Of a stretch of DNA of 64,000 bases, positions 1 to 9,849 are shown piece after piece (position 1 is the stretch's first letter; every line of letters starts with the position of its first letter). Source of the DNA: Arthrobacter sp. StoSoilB5 (GTDB lineage: Bacteria > Actinomycetota > Actinomycetes > Actinomycetales > Micrococcaceae); NCBI RefSeq assembly GCF_019977235.1, contig NZ_AP024646.1, positions 2,232,001 through 2,296,000 of the forward strand, in the 5' to 3' direction. The position numbers were made by a program, and so were the translations under genes. The notes beneath the pieces are model-generated. The model did no database searches and was not told the origin of the DNA. It was given only the letters and a program-made list of their open reading frames with translations.

Positions 1-1
1 C

Positions 2-925
2 AGGGTGTGGCAGATCGCCGCAGCCGAGCGGGTCGCGGTCCTCGGTGTCGGTGCGGGATTTGTTCACTCCTGCGCGAAGGCCTCACTGGTGCCAATGCAG
101 GACCACGACCTGGGAGCCTTGAAATCCCTTCAGGTCACCGGATCACCGCTCTCGACCGACGGCTACCGCTGGGTCTACGGCAATGTGGGCGACATCTGGC
201 TGGCCTCGATGAGTGGTGGCACCGACATAGCCTCCATCTTCGTGGGAGGATCCCCGACGCTCCCGGTGCATGTCGGCTACATCCAGGCTCCGGCACTCGG
301 GGTACGCGTGGAGTCCTGGGATGAAGCGGGCAATCCCACCCGGGGCAAGGGCGAACTGGTGGTGACCAAGGCAATGCCCTCCATGCCCCTGAGCTTCTGG
401 GGCGATGACGGCAGCCGATACCACGAGAGCTACTTCGCCATGTATCCGGGGGTGTGGCGGCATGGGGACTACATCGAGTTCACGGACCGGGGCATCCTTA
501 TCCACGGCCGTTCCGACTCGACTCTCAACCGCAACGGGCTGCGGCTCGGTTCGGCGGATATCTACGCGGTGGTTGAATCACTGCCGGAAGTCGCCGAGGC
601 CATGATTGTCGGCGCGGAACTGGGCACTGATTACTACATGCCGCTGTTCGTTCACCTGGCTGACGGTACCAATCCGGACGTGGCGAGAGATGCGATTACC
701 AGATCCATCCGTGAGAACCTCTCCGTCCGGTACCTTCCCGACGAGATCATCTTCATGCCGGGGATTCCTCATACCCGCACCGGAAAGAAGCTGGAGGTCC
801 CGGTCAAGCGGCTTTTGCAGGGGGCGGGCCTGGGAACGGTCGCGGATCTCGGGTCGGTGGATGATCCCGAGCTGCTGAAAGAATATTCGCGGTTTGCCCT
901 TGAGCGGCAGACCGTATCACCCTAA
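2..925 (+). CDS. Acetoacetyl-CoA synthetase, C-terminal part (runs off the window start)
   Basis: Adenylate-forming ligase that activates acetoacetate with ATP and CoA in the cytoplasm (family knowledge). The reading frame is open from the first bases, so the N-terminal half lies outside the window. About 307 residues are visible. They carry the acyl-adenylate core SGGTDI, the WRHGD segment, the hinge region GRSDSTLNRNGLRLGS and, near the C-terminus, HTRTGKKLEVP, which holds the catalytic lysine. This combination is typical of acetoacetate-CoA ligases rather than plain acetyl-CoA synthetases. A hairpin terminator follows 47 bases after the stop. No neighbouring gene in the window obviously belongs to the same operon. 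Confidence 0.9.
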   Translation, partial: RVWQIAAAERVAVLGVGAGFVHSCAKASLVPMQDHDLGALKSLQVTGSPLSTDGYRWVYGNVGDIWLASMSGGTDIASIFVGGSPTLPVHVGYIQAPALGVRVESWDEAGNPTRGKGELVVTKAMPSMPLSFWGDDGSRYHESYFAMYPGVWRHGDYIEFTDRGILIHGRSDSTLNRNGLRLGSADIYAVVESLPEVAEAMIVGAELGTDYYMPLFVHLADGTNPDVARDAITRSIRENLSVRYLPDEIIFMPGIPHTRTGKKLEVPVKRLLQGAGLGTVADLGSVDDPELLKEYSRFALERQTVSP

Positions 926-971
926 GCGGTACCGCTACCGGTCCTACTGGCATCAAGGACGTCGGGGAGGT

Positions 972-1012
972 CGAGCCGGACCGGCGTAAGCCAGGTCCGG
1001 CTCGTCGTTTTC
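972..1012 (+). terminator. Rho-independent terminator after the acetoacetyl-CoA synthetase gene
   Basis: An 11-bp perfect stem (CGAGCCGGACC at 972-982 with GGTCCGGCTCG at 994-1004) is followed by the T-rich TCGTTTTCGTT. It lies just downstream of the stop codon at 925. Confidence 0.75.
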
Positions 1013-1507
1013 GTTGTGCATGCAGCACTGAAACGCGAGTGGTGGTCCCAAAATTGCCTAAGGGTGGTGGACTGCTTCTTTGGACCACACCGTGACGACG
1101 GAGGTTGCCGGCGCGGGGACAAAGGTGTTTGGTGACAAGCCCTTTGCCTTCGGTTGAACAGGTGTGGTTGGGCCGTGATATCAGCAGGCTGTAGTCGAGT
1201 CTCCGCCCACCATCGCCCGGACAAGGTCGATCTGCGGGACGACATGAGGTGCAATAGCTGATCCGCAACCTTCACCGTCCTGGTCGCATCTGGACCCGCA
1301 AAGGACGTCAAGCCTCCAGAATCCGGTCGGATAACCAACTAGATCACCGAGCGGGACTGAAACTTCCTGCTGCTCTTCTCGTGGCAGGTTGCAAGGTCAA
1401 TTATCGGCATTGGGCGCCTAAGAGGAGTGCGCTTCAACGCAGGCCCATACCTGATCGCCTGGAGAGGCCCAAGTGGTCACGTTCAGCAAGACGCGCCACC
1501 ATGATCA
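1013..1507. other. No gene recognised
   Basis: Open frames on both strands are short or have no recognisable motif. I see no repeat, RNA gene or clear regulatory site. It may be decayed sequence leading into the SDR remnant. Confidence 0.5.
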
Positions 1508-1663
1508 TCGAATTTGCTGGTCGTTCGTGGCGCTGGCGAACAGGACATCGGCCTTATCGGAACACCATACGGCATCGCGCGCGTCGCTCTGTTCTGGGCG
1601 AGCGATCTGTCCACCATCATGACCGGAAGCACGCTCCTCGAGGATGCGGGACAAGCCATTTGA
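1508..1663 (+). pseudogene. C-terminal remnant of a short-chain dehydrogenase (SDR)
   Basis: In the frame ending at the TGA at 1661-1663 the translation reads IGTPYGIARVALFWASDL, then MTGSTLLEDAGQAI. This matches the conserved C-terminus of SDR oxidoreductases (G-x-P-x-x-I-A-x-x-x-x-F-L-A-S-D, then T-G-x-x-x-x-x-D-G-G). The nucleotide-binding and catalytic regions are absent upstream, so only a non-functional tail remains. Identification rests on about 45 residues. Confidence 0.55.
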
Positions 1664-1916
1664 GTCGTCCCCGGCTGGGCGGACCAATGAGCCATCGGCA
1701 TCGCGGCAGGCCCGGGGGGAGATCCAACTCCACCTTCCGGACCTGTCCATCGCGTGGGCCTTAAAGAAGTTCTCTGCAGTGAGGTTCTCTCCTCAGATGA
1801 GGCTCTGGCATAGGAGAGCAAGCAAGCGTAGCGTCGAGTGAAGAATTGGCTGCCATGGCAGCGGCATGGGCGGCGGCATCAGGGTGCGCCGATTCGGATT
1901 TTGTGAGGGGACCGGG

Positions 1917-4073
1917 ATGGCTGGATGGAATGCTGACACTGCGGCAGGGCCTCTGGGAGCAGGGACGGTGACTCTGGTAGAGGGAACCTCGTTCTCCATC
2001 TCATTGCAGAACGGGGACATACACCCCGAACTTCCACACGGTCTTTTCGTCCAAGACACCCGCATTCTGTCTTGCTGGAGTCTCACAATTAACGGCCACC
2101 CACTGGAGCCATTGGCTGCGGAGATGAAGGAGCCGTACAGGGCGCTATTTGCCTGCCGGGTTCCCCGCTCGGACAGGTACGCAGACAGCCCGCTGATTGT
2201 GGAGCGACTGCGAGAAGTCGGCGTGGGCATCCACGAGCAAGTAACCGTCGGGAACTACTCTTTAGACCCTGTCGATTGCGTGGTTTCCCTGACGGTTGGG
2301 GCGGATTTCGCGGATCTATTCGAGGTGAAGGAGGCGCGAGTCCAGCGGCACTGGGACCAAACCCGCCAGCAGGACGGCGACACACTATCGATCCGGGCTG
2401 TCTGGCAGGACGAAAGGAAGGGTGTCACCGTCCGAGCACCTGGAGCGGACATCGGCAGGGACACTCTCACATACAGTGTGACGGTCCCGCCGCACGGCGA
2501 ATGGAGCACGGCCTTGACGGTGGTCCCCATCGTGGAGGGGGCGAGCTCTGAAGCCATATTTGTCCATGCCGATGAGGACGGTTTATCCCCCCGTGACCGG
2601 CGTCGGCGGGAATGGGTGGCCAAGATTCCGGTGGTGCAGGTGGGAAATCGCTCCATTGAACGAATTGGGCGTCGCAGCTACGACGACCTGGGTTCCCTTC
2701 GCATCGAGGATCCGAACAATCCGGACCGCGTCGTCGTGGCCGCCGGCGCACCGTGGTTTATGACCCTGTTTGGCCGTGATTCATTATGGGCCTCGGAGAT
2801 GTCGATGCCGGTGGATCCCTCACTGGCCTTGGGCACGCTGCAAACGCTGGCGGACCGCCAGGGCAGCGTTGTCGAACCCATGAGCGAGGAAGAGCCGGGC
2901 AAGATCCTGCACGAAGTCCGGCTTGACGTCTCCAGCAGTTTGTCCCTGGGCGGAAAATCCGTCTATTACGGAAGTGTCGACGCGACGCCCCTCTTCCTGG
3001 TGGTCCTGGGGTCCGTCAGCCGGTGGGGTTTCGCCAAGGACGCGATCGCCGGGCTTTTACCGCACGCAGACCGGGCGCTGGCGTGGATCACCGATTACGG
3101 AGACAAGGACGGCGACGGCTTCGTCGAATACGAGCGACTCAATCCCAGCGGGCTCATCAACCAGGGCTGGAAGGACTCCTGGGACGGCATCAACTTCGCT
3201 GACGGACGACTCGCCGAACCCCCTATCGCCCTCTGTGAGGTGCAGGCCTACGTCTATGTCGCCTATCTCTCGAGGGCATGGATGGCTTATGACGCCGGCG
3301 ATACGGATTTAGGGAACGAGTTGGCAGTTCGGGCTGCGCAGTTGAAGGAACAGTTCAACGAGCAGTTCTGGATGCCGGATCGCGGCTACTACGCGGTCGC
3401 CTTGGATGGCAAAAAGCGGCAGGTTGACGCATGCGCTTCCAACATGGGTCACTGCCTCTGGGCCGGAATCGTGGACAAGGACAAGGCGCCCCTGGTGGCG
3501 GGACGATTGATGGCCCCGCAAATGTTCAGTGGCTGGGGAGTGCGGACTCTGGCCAGCGACATGGGCGCCTACAACCCGGCGAGTTACCACAACGGCTCAG
3601 TCTGGCCCCATGACAATGCGATCCTTGCGGCCGGACTCCTTCGTTACGGTTTCGTTGAGGAAGCGCAGCGTATCGCTACGGCCCTGCACGAGGCTGCCGA
3701 ATCTTTTGACGATCGGCTGCCTGAGCTGTTCTGCGGCTTCAGCCGGGAACGTTACGCCCGTCCAGTGCCCTATCCAACGGCTTGTTCACCGCAGGCCTGG
3801 GCAGCGACCACACCAATCTTCTTGGTGACCAGCCTGATGCGACTTGACACCCATGTTTCTCGGGGCGGCTTCTGGATGGATCCCGCTCTCCCGGAGTCCT
3901 ACGGAGACCTTCACGTCACGAATGCACCCATGGCCGGTGGCCGGATCACCATCGACATCAAGGATTCAGTACCCTCAGTCCAGGGAATGCCTGAAGGGAT
4001 GGTATTCCACCATGGGCGCAGGCCCTGGTTGGCAGATCTCGTGGAGCAAGCCGGTCGGGGTGAAATGGTCTAA
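1917..4073 (+). CDS. Glycogen debranching-type amylo-alpha-1,6-glucosidase family protein
   Basis: 718 residues, cytoplasmic. Residues about 20-220 resemble the N-terminal beta-sandwich of bacterial debranching-like enzymes (GDE_N_bis type: GTSFSISLQNGDI, GLFVQDTRILS). Residues about 270-700 resemble an (alpha/alpha)6 barrel, with PWFMTLFGRDSLWASEM, GWKDSWDGI and YHNGSVWPHDNAILA, where acidic catalytic residues usually sit. The family cleaves alpha-glucosidic or similar linkages in oligosaccharides; the exact substrate cannot be read from sequence. I chose the ATG at 1917 because GAGGGG lies six bases upstream; the frame could extend to 1866, but that leader has no homology I recognise. The gene stands alone between remnants. 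Confidence 0.85.
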   Translation: MAGWNADTAAGPLGAGTVTLVEGTSFSISLQNGDIHPELPHGLFVQDTRILSCWSLTINGHPLEPLAAEMKEPYRALFACRVPRSDRYADSPLIVERLREVGVGIHEQVTVGNYSLDPVDCVVSLTVGADFADLFEVKEARVQRHWDQTRQQDGDTLSIRAVWQDERKGVTVRAPGADIGRDTLTYSVTVPPHGEWSTALTVVPIVEGASSEAIFVHADEDGLSPRDRRRREWVAKIPVVQVGNRSIERIGRRSYDDLGSLRIEDPNNPDRVVVAAGAPWFMTLFGRDSLWASEMSMPVDPSLALGTLQTLADRQGSVVEPMSEEEPGKILHEVRLDVSSSLSLGGKSVYYGSVDATPLFLVVLGSVSRWGFAKDAIAGLLPHADRALAWITDYGDKDGDGFVEYERLNPSGLINQGWKDSWDGINFADGRLAEPPIALCEVQAYVYVAYLSRAWMAYDAGDTDLGNELAVRAAQLKEQFNEQFWMPDRGYYAVALDGKKRQVDACASNMGHCLWAGIVDKDKAPLVAGRLMAPQMFSGWGVRTLASDMGAYNPASYHNGSVWPHDNAILAAGLLRYGFVEEAQRIATALHEAAESFDDRLPELFCGFSRERYARPVPYPTACSPQAWAATTPIFLVTSLMRLDTHVSRGGFWMDPALPESYGDLHVTNAPMAGGRITIDIKDSVPSVQGMPEGMVFHHGRRPWLADLVEQAGRGEMV

Positions 4074-4228
4074 AACTGAACTTCCTGTCGAGTTGCGCGC
4101 TTGTCCTGGCAGATACCCCGCACCGCATAGTGTCCTCAGCGATTTGTCTAACTCGGGAATCATTTGCTCGATATAACAACACTCATGGTGAACGTTTCGT
4201 ATTGGATTGGTTACCATAGAGTCCAGAC

Positions 4229-4797
4229 ATGGCGGTACGAAGCGAACAGAGGCGCAGGGGCGACTCGATGCGACGATGACGTTGCTAGACGAACGTAGGT
4301 CCGGGGCGCTGACAGTCCAAAAGCTATCGATCGAACGCATTGCTCGCGAAGCCGGTATCAGCAAGACGACAATATATCGCTGGTGGCCAAGCAAGGCGGC
4401 AGTAGCGATCGACACCTTCTTGGAGAACCACATTGTTCGGACACCTGTGCGTGACAATATTCCAGCGATCGAAGCGCTTAGTGAGCACTTCGCATCCCTG
4501 GCCAAGATTTACTCGTGAAGGCCGCCTCATTTCGCAGTTGATTACGGAGTGCCGTACGACCCCGAGTCGATGGCGGAGTTCAAGGAACATTTCTGGCGGC
4601 ATCGCCAGCAGACAGTTGCCGGGCTAATCCAACACGCCGCCGAGAAGGCGCGATCCGTGCCGACGTCGCGCCTGACACCGTCGCCGAACCCCTATATGCT
4701 CCCGATCTACTTCCGCGTTTTGCTTCACGCCGGCGCATTGGACGGCGATGTGATAACTAATTTGCTGAATGCTGCACTTGAAGGCGTTCGCCGCTAG
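4229..4797 (+). pseudogene. Broken TetR-family regulator, diverged copy of the next TetR gene
   Basis: The reading aligns along its whole length with the intact TetR at 5247-5882. From ATG 4229 it begins MAVRSEQRRR, matching MAIRSEQSRR. One base is then missing compared with the intact copy, and the helix-turn-helix (SIERIAREAGISKTTIYRWWPSKAA) continues in another frame. A stop at 4516-4518 follows SLAKIY, and a C-terminal part (EFKEHFWRHRQQ to LEGVRR) continues in a third frame to 4797. At least two frameshifts make it non-functional. Divergence is too high for a very recent duplication. Confidence 0.8.
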
Positions 4798-4904
4798 CTG
4801 ACCTGTCCGCGACGTTATCACCGCCGTAGCAATGGATCGACCGATGACAGATACCGGCGCTGTCTGACGCTCAACGGCCTTGAAAAGGCAGACAAGGACG
4901 TGCC

Positions 4905-5200
4905 TGCGCGGCCAAGGCTTTCATAACATGGGCTTCGCGTTCGTGCCGCCCTTCTCCGCTTGGCGACTGAAGTTGCAGGTGTCATTGTCGGGGGAGTTCC
5001 TTGAGCGCCTGCAGGAGATCGGCCCGACCGACCGCGTGTTTGCTGCCGGCGGCGATCTGGCACGCCCGACGGCCAGCGAGGACTCCCTGGCGGCGGTCGG
5101 TTCCGAAATCCTGCCGAATTATGACCGGCCGGAAGGAAATCGATATCGCCGGCTATCAGGAGAGCCGCCTGGGCTCGCAGTTCACCTTCCGCACGCAAGG
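4905..5200 (+). pseudogene. Fragment of a methylenetetrahydrofolate reductase (MetF-like)
   Basis: One frame reads DRVFAAGGDLARPTASEDSLAA, matching the conserved D-R-V-F-x-x-G-G-D-x-x-x-P-x-x-x-x-x-D-S-L-A segment of methylenetetrahydrofolate reductases. The neighbouring frame continues with EIDIAGYQESR, matching the family's I-G-I-A-G-Y-P-E-S-H. The upstream MGFAFVPPFSAWRL resembles the 'R-F-V-P-H-x-S-A-R' stretch. The fragment is short and frameshifted, so it is dead, and it lies between the broken and intact TetR genes. Confidence 0.6.
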
Positions 5201-5246
5201 ATTGTGTACGTTTCGTATTGGTCGCCTAAAACGGTAAGGTTGACGT

Positions 5247-5882
5247 ATGGCGATACGTAGCGAGCAGAGCCGCCGGGCGATTCTGGAAGCGACGATGAGG
5301 CTGCTTGATGAGTCTGGACCGGCTGCGGTCTCGGTGCAGAAGCTCTCGATCGAGCGTATCGCTCGCGAGGCCGGCGTCAGCAAGACAACAATCTATCGTT
5401 GGTGGCCGAGCAAGGCAGCTGTGGTTATCGACACGTTCCTGGATAATCACGTCGCGCGCACTCCGATTCGCGAGGATGTGCCCGCGATCGAGGCGGTTCG
5501 TGAGCATCTCGCCTCGCTGGCAGAGATTTATGCGGGCGGAGAGGGCCGGCTCGTGGCGCAACTCATCGCGGAGTGTCAGGACGATCCGGCAACCATGGTG
5601 GAATTCAAGGAGCGCTTCTGGACTCCCCGCTCGCGCGCAGTCATTCAGCTCGTCCGTCGAGCGATGGAAGAGGGGTCGATGCGCGGGGATCTCGATCCCG
5701 AACTCATGACGGAGTTGCTCTACTCTCCGATCTATTTCCGGCTACTGCTCCGGACCGGGGCCCTCGACGCCGAGGCAACCAAAGGCATCCTGCACACCGC
5801 CCTCGAGGGGCTCGCGGCCGGACGGTATGGCGTTCAACAGGCGTATGCCGAACATTCGGCGCAGCGGTGGCTGCCGGGGTGA
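5247..5882 (+). CDS. TetR/AcrR-family transcriptional regulator with an altered C-terminal tail
   Basis: 211 residues; cytoplasmic DNA-binding repressor by family. The N-terminal helix-turn-helix spans residues about 10-60 (SIERIAREAGVSKTTIYRWWPSKAAVVIDTF). The rest is the ligand/dimerisation domain, in which EFKERFW and MEEGSMRGDLDPELMTELLYSPIYFRLLLRTG resemble the C-terminal domain of TetR-type regulators. Compared with the broken copy, which stops right after LEGVRR, this protein continues past LEGLAAG with about 18 residues read out of frame from an MmgE/PrpD fragment. The original stop codon was therefore probably lost in a deletion fusing the two genes near 5828. Function may be retained. 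The regulated gene is not evident. Confidence 0.85.
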   Translation: MAIRSEQSRRAILEATMRLLDESGPAAVSVQKLSIERIAREAGVSKTTIYRWWPSKAAVVIDTFLDNHVARTPIREDVPAIEAVREHLASLAEIYAGGEGRLVAQLIAECQDDPATMVEFKERFWTPRSRAVIQLVRRAMEEGSMRGDLDPELMTELLYSPIYFRLLLRTGALDAEATKGILHTALEGLAAGRYGVQQAYAEHSAQRWLPG

Positions 5883-6720
5883 TACTTGGCCTGAACGAAC
5901 AACAAATGACCAGTGCCATCGGTCTGGCAGGATCCTCCACCGGCGGGACCTGGTCGTTCATCGGTGATGGTGCCATGTCCAAGCGGATGCATGTCGGACG
6001 AGCGGCCGAGGCAGGCCTCAACAGTGCGCTCTTGGCCCACAAGGGTTTCACCGGACCACGAGACCTGTTCTCCGCTCCTTGGGGGGAGTTTCCTACGACT
6101 GTACGTGGACACCGAAGACATTGATGAGACCAATCTTCATGAAACCCTCGGACGGGAGTGGCAGATCGAGGTGGCTTCCATCAAGCCATATGCCACCTGC
6201 CGCAGCACGCATTCAGCCATGGACGCAGTCCTGGACGTGCGGGCACGAGGAACCATCAGCGCGGAGACGGTCACCGGCCTGACCGTGCACACGAGTGCAC
6301 TTATTGCAGACATGTGCGGGAACCCGACACCGGTTCTCTCATCTCGATCCAGCTGAGCATGCAGTTCGCCCTCGCGGCTGCCTTGCTCCACGGGGAAGTT
6401 GGCCTGACACAGATCGCAGAATCCAGCAGGACCGACAAACGGATCCTTGACCTCATGAACAGAATCGACCGTGTGGTTGACCCCCTCCAGGAAGGTGGAT
6501 CTGCCGAGCCACGCTTGGACATCCACACGGCCGAGCAGTCAGTGACAGTTCAAGCGGTACGTGCAAGGAGAGCCTGGACGAACCGGCTCAGCGATGACGA
6601 AACGTTCGCCAAGTTCGTGCGTCCTGGAGACACGCGCCTGTCTTCAGGCACCGCTGACGAGCTGATTCGCTTGGTCATGAATCTTGAGACCGCACGACGT
6701 TACTGCGCTGTCGGGACTGC
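5828..6720 (+). pseudogene. Truncated, frameshifted MmgE/PrpD-family protein
   Basis: The translation shows STGVCRTFGAAVAAGVILGL and IGLAGSSTGGTWSFIGDGAM, then SKRMHVGRAAEAGLNSALLA, typical of the MmgE/PrpD (2-methylcitrate dehydratase-like) fold. The frame shifts near 6079 (LYVDTEDIDETNLHE, SIKPYATCRSTHSAMDAVL) and again near 6340 (QLSMQFALAAALLHGEVGL). The N-terminal half is missing because it was replaced by the TetR gene. It is non-functional. Confidence 0.7.
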
Positions 6721-6760
6721 TAACAACCGAAAACGAGCCAGCACTGTTGACATGAGACAG

Positions 6761-6800
6761 GGGCGCCATGGGGAGGAATTTCCGTGGCGCCCTTCCTTTT
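6761..6800 (+). terminator. Probable terminator after the MmgE/PrpD remnant
   Basis: GGGCGCCA (6761-6768) pairs with TGGCGCCC (6785-6792) and is followed by TTCCTTTT. It is probably the original terminator of the now broken upstream gene. Confidence 0.6.
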
Positions 6801-6928
6801 GGATCGTCTACCCGAGGCCCGCATCGGAATCGAGCGCCACGGGCAGCAGGAGGGGGTCTCCGTAGTAGTATTCGGGATAAATCGGGCGGATATGGGCACA
6901 GTGTGACCGGCGCGTCGTCAGCGAAGAG

Positions 6929-7502
6929 CTAGGCCGTGGACCCTGCGCGCTGGATCGCGCGCTAAACGGTGGAGCGGGCAACGCCGAAGAGTTCGGCGAT
7001 CTCGGTCGTGGCGTGTTTGCCGCCCTGGTGGAGGCTCACGAGGTGGACTTCCTGCTTTTTGGAGAGCTTGTGCTGGCGACCTCGAAGCTTCCCGTTGACC
7101 TTCGCGACCGCCATGCCTTCGCGGGTCAGGGCACGGATGAGGTCGGATTCGAACTCGGTGACCATGCCTACGACGTTGAACAGCAGTTTGCCCACGGGGT
7201 CGTGCGGATCGTAGATGCTTCCGCCGACATTCAGGGTCACTCCCTTACGGGTGAGCTCGTCGGCGATGTCCCTCGCGTCCGGAAGCGAGCGGGCGAGGCG
7301 GTCGAGCTTGGTCACCACGAGTGTGTCGCCGTCACGGTACGCGGCCAGGGCCTCACCCACTCCGGGACGGTCGCGCTTGGTGCCGGTGAACCCGTGGTCG
7401 ACGTGGATCGCATCGGGGTCCACGCCGGCGGCCAAGAGGGCATTGCGCTGGGCGGTGAGGTCTTGAGAGCTGGTCGAGCAGCGAGCGTGCCGATGAGGAT
7501 GC
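6929..7502 (-). pseudogene. Serine recombinase (Pin/Tn3 resolvase type), broken at both ends
   Basis: The main open frame (7435 to 6962) reads DAIHVDHGFTGTKRDRPGV, DTLVVTKLDRLARSL, VGMVTEFESDLIRALTREGM and SKKQEVHLVSLHQGG, the catalytic and C-terminal parts of a serine resolvase. The N-terminal segment with the nucleophile (RCSTSSQDLTAQRNALLAAG) is in the same frame only as far as the end of a one-base deletion that destroys the G-Y-A-R start. Near the C-terminus an in-frame TAG at 6962-6964 replaces what would be the Tyr of STVYRAIQRAG; the normal stop follows at 6929. Either lesion alone might be tolerated, but together they suggest an inactive gene. Confidence 0.8.
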
Positions 7503-8443
7503 TTTGGACTGTAGCGTATAAGGCCCCCCTTCGCCGGGCATTAATTCGGGCAGGGTATACGGGAATCCCGCGAGGGCGGAATCCCGCGGATCTGAACGGT
7601 GGCTCAAAGCTACCGGGAGGCGTCCGGTGGAGGACCCCGAACGGGACACGGTGCGGCGCCGGACCGTTTCGAAAATCGGTTCCCCGAGTTCCTTTTCCGG
7701 GGCCCTGAGCGCGCCAAAGGTGTCGGAGTTTCCCTCACCCTTGACAGAAGGTTCGGAGTGGCGAGCTTGACAGGGCTCAGCCCGTCAGCTCGTCGGCTGG
7801 CCTCACGATGAGGTCTCCTCCGGCAGTTGACGAAAGGCTGCGGCGAGAAGAGTGTCGATGTGCGCATTGCTCAACCGGCGGGCCTCTTCCGGGTTTCACC
7901 CAAATTCGGGGGAGCCGTTACCGCACCGCAGCATCCAGATCCCCTGCAGCGGTTCGGCTGGACCTCGTCGCCTTCACGCGGTCATGGCTTGCGAAGCATA
8001 GTGTCGTAGTGACGGACCCAGGCGAGTACCCACGATTGGCCGGCAGGTGGCAGCCACCACGAGCGCTGGTGGCATTCGTGTCGTTCGCTAGATAACCGGC
8101 GACTGTCCGCGCATGGGCGCTTTCGCCGCCGTCGTGCTTGGGAAGGTCCACGCCAATATGGTTGGTGTCCAGAGTGATGCACACAAGGCTTTCCTGGGGC
8201 CAGAAGCCCAGGAGATGAAACTGAGGACATCGGCAGGGGTTTTGTGCCCTTAGGTATCGGCGTGGTTCTAATACGGGGACCGCTGCTGGGCATGAGGGGC
8301 CGGAGTGCAACTTGGGGAACCGGCAACGATTCAAAAGTTCGCGAGGAAGTAAGCGGAGCGCCGAGCGAAGTTTTGGATTGGAACCCACCGACGGTCGAGA
8401 TCTCCTCGACCGTTTCCCGCAATTGCGGGCCGCAGTCGCGGAG
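7503..8443. other. Long stretch without a recognisable gene
   Basis: Several open frames of 60-156 codons exist on both strands, but none shows motifs, a ribosome site or coding character that I can support. There is no RNA gene or repeat that I recognise. Confidence 0.45.
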
Positions 8444-9295
8444 TCATCGGCCGAGGATAAGGGTAGTGAGTATTGCGGTGGAGGCGTCGCTGAGCCAGTG
8501 GACCGCCGTAGTGGCCAGAAGCCGGCGGCGCAGCAGCACGAAAGACGTCGTCAGGCCTGCGGTAATGAGCAGCGCGCCGAGAAACCGTGAGATGAGATAG
8601 GTCATGTCCAGGATGGAGGGGATCACCAGGTGCTGGGCACTCCAGAAAAATATGATGATTGCCGCCGCCTTCCAGGTTCTGCCGGTGCGGGTTTGAAGGC
8701 GTGGCAGTAGGAACCCGAGGTAGGTGATCTCTTCGGTGAAAGCCCACAGGAACGGCCAGACCGTGAAGCTATAGACGGCTGCCCAGCCCGGCAGGTGGAT
8801 CGCGGTGACCTGGGGCGGAAGCGCTGCGGGCCCGTAGAAGGGGAGAGTGACCAGACTGGCGGCCGCGACGGCGGGCAGCAGGGCCAGTAGATAGAGCGGG
8901 ATGGAACGCAGTTGCTGGCCCAGACTAGTCCGCGTAAAGCCGAAAGTGTCCCGGAGGCGCAGTCCCTCCCGCCTGAGCAGGAGTACCAGCAATCCCAGGC
9001 ACCCTGCATCCGTGAGGGTACCGTAGACGGTCCACCAGCCCTGAGAGGATTCCCAAGGTGTCGGGTTGCCGGTGGACCACAGTACGGCAGCGGTGAATGC
9101 CTGAGCGAGGAAGGACAGAACACCCCTTGCAGGCAGAAACAACAGAACGGGCCACCACGACAAGTCCCTGTCCGAATACAGCACGCGGAGGGCGTCGGGC
9201 GTGTTTGGGTCCGACGGTCTTCTGCTTGTCGTGACTGCTTGTGCCGATCGCGGCTGCCCGCCGCCGGAATCCACGGCCCGCGGCTCGGTTGTCAT
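8444..9295 (-). CDS. CPBP-family intramembrane metalloprotease (CAAX protease/Abi type)
   Basis: 283 residues with about seven to eight hydrophobic segments from residue 55 on, so an integral membrane protein. The family signature is present in order: FTEEITYLGFLLPRL with the EE pair and a following Arg, SAQHL with His, and HWLSDA with the second His. In this family these form the metal-dependent glutamic/metalloprotease-like site. Roles include processing of small peptides such as bacteriocins, or CAAX-like cleavage; no partner is visible here. The start at 9295 is preceded by GGAG with seven-base spacing; the frame extends to 9370, but the extra Arg-rich leader looks non-coding. Confidence 0.8.
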   Translation of the reverse strand: MTTEPRAVDSGGGQPRSAQAVTTSRRPSDPNTPDALRVLYSDRDLSWWPVLLFLPARGVLSFLAQAFTAAVLWSTGNPTPWESSQGWWTVYGTLTDAGCLGLLVLLLRREGLRLRDTFGFTRTSLGQQLRSIPLYLLALLPAVAAASLVTLPFYGPAALPPQVTAIHLPGWAAVYSFTVWPFLWAFTEEITYLGFLLPRLQTRTGRTWKAAAIIIFFWSAQHLVIPSILDMTYLISRFLGALLITAGLTTSFVLLRRRLLATTAVHWLSDASTAILTTLILGR

Positions 9296-9849
9296 GAACG
9301 GATCTCCGGTCTGCGGTTCCGGGGCTCGCCGCCGGGTCGTTTCGTTTCCATGGCCCCGGCGTGGGTGCATTCATCACGGCGCGGCGTTCGGGTCAGGTAC
9401 ACCAGTTTCCACTCTCGTCGTCTGCCAGGGAGGTGACTCTGCTAAGGGGCGAAGGCGGCGGGTGCAGTATGCGAAACCACCTGACCCGTCGCAGCGAATA
9501 ATCCACGACAGTTCTGGACGGTTGCAGCGTCCGCCGGGGCGCGGCTGACCGATCGTATCTGTTAGGTGATCGAGGACGTGCAAACAGCGCATGAACGCTC
9601 AGCAACGCTTGAAGCCGCTTCACTCGCGATCGCCGCGACGTTGGGGTATCTGACGCGCAAACCCCGTCTTCGAGGTGCATTTCGACGTCGGCGATGGCTT
9701 CGGCCTCGACCCGGCGGGCTTTTCAGGGGATTGGGGGAGCGACGGTCGAGAATGCTGCTGCTTCCCGACTCTCGCGGCGGCGCCGTGAGAACACACCCGC
9801 AGTGACCAAGAAGCGCCCTAGACAGCCCCTATGTGGCTGCAGTTAGCTT
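9296..9849. other. No gene recognised
   Basis: Short open frames only, without motifs. It separates the CPBP gene from the 3' end of the LacI gene; both flanking genes are on the minus strand. Confidence 0.45.

Noticed and set aside
7013..7708. 231-codon plus-strand frame
   Set aside because: Antisense to the resolvase; composition is a mirror of that gene.
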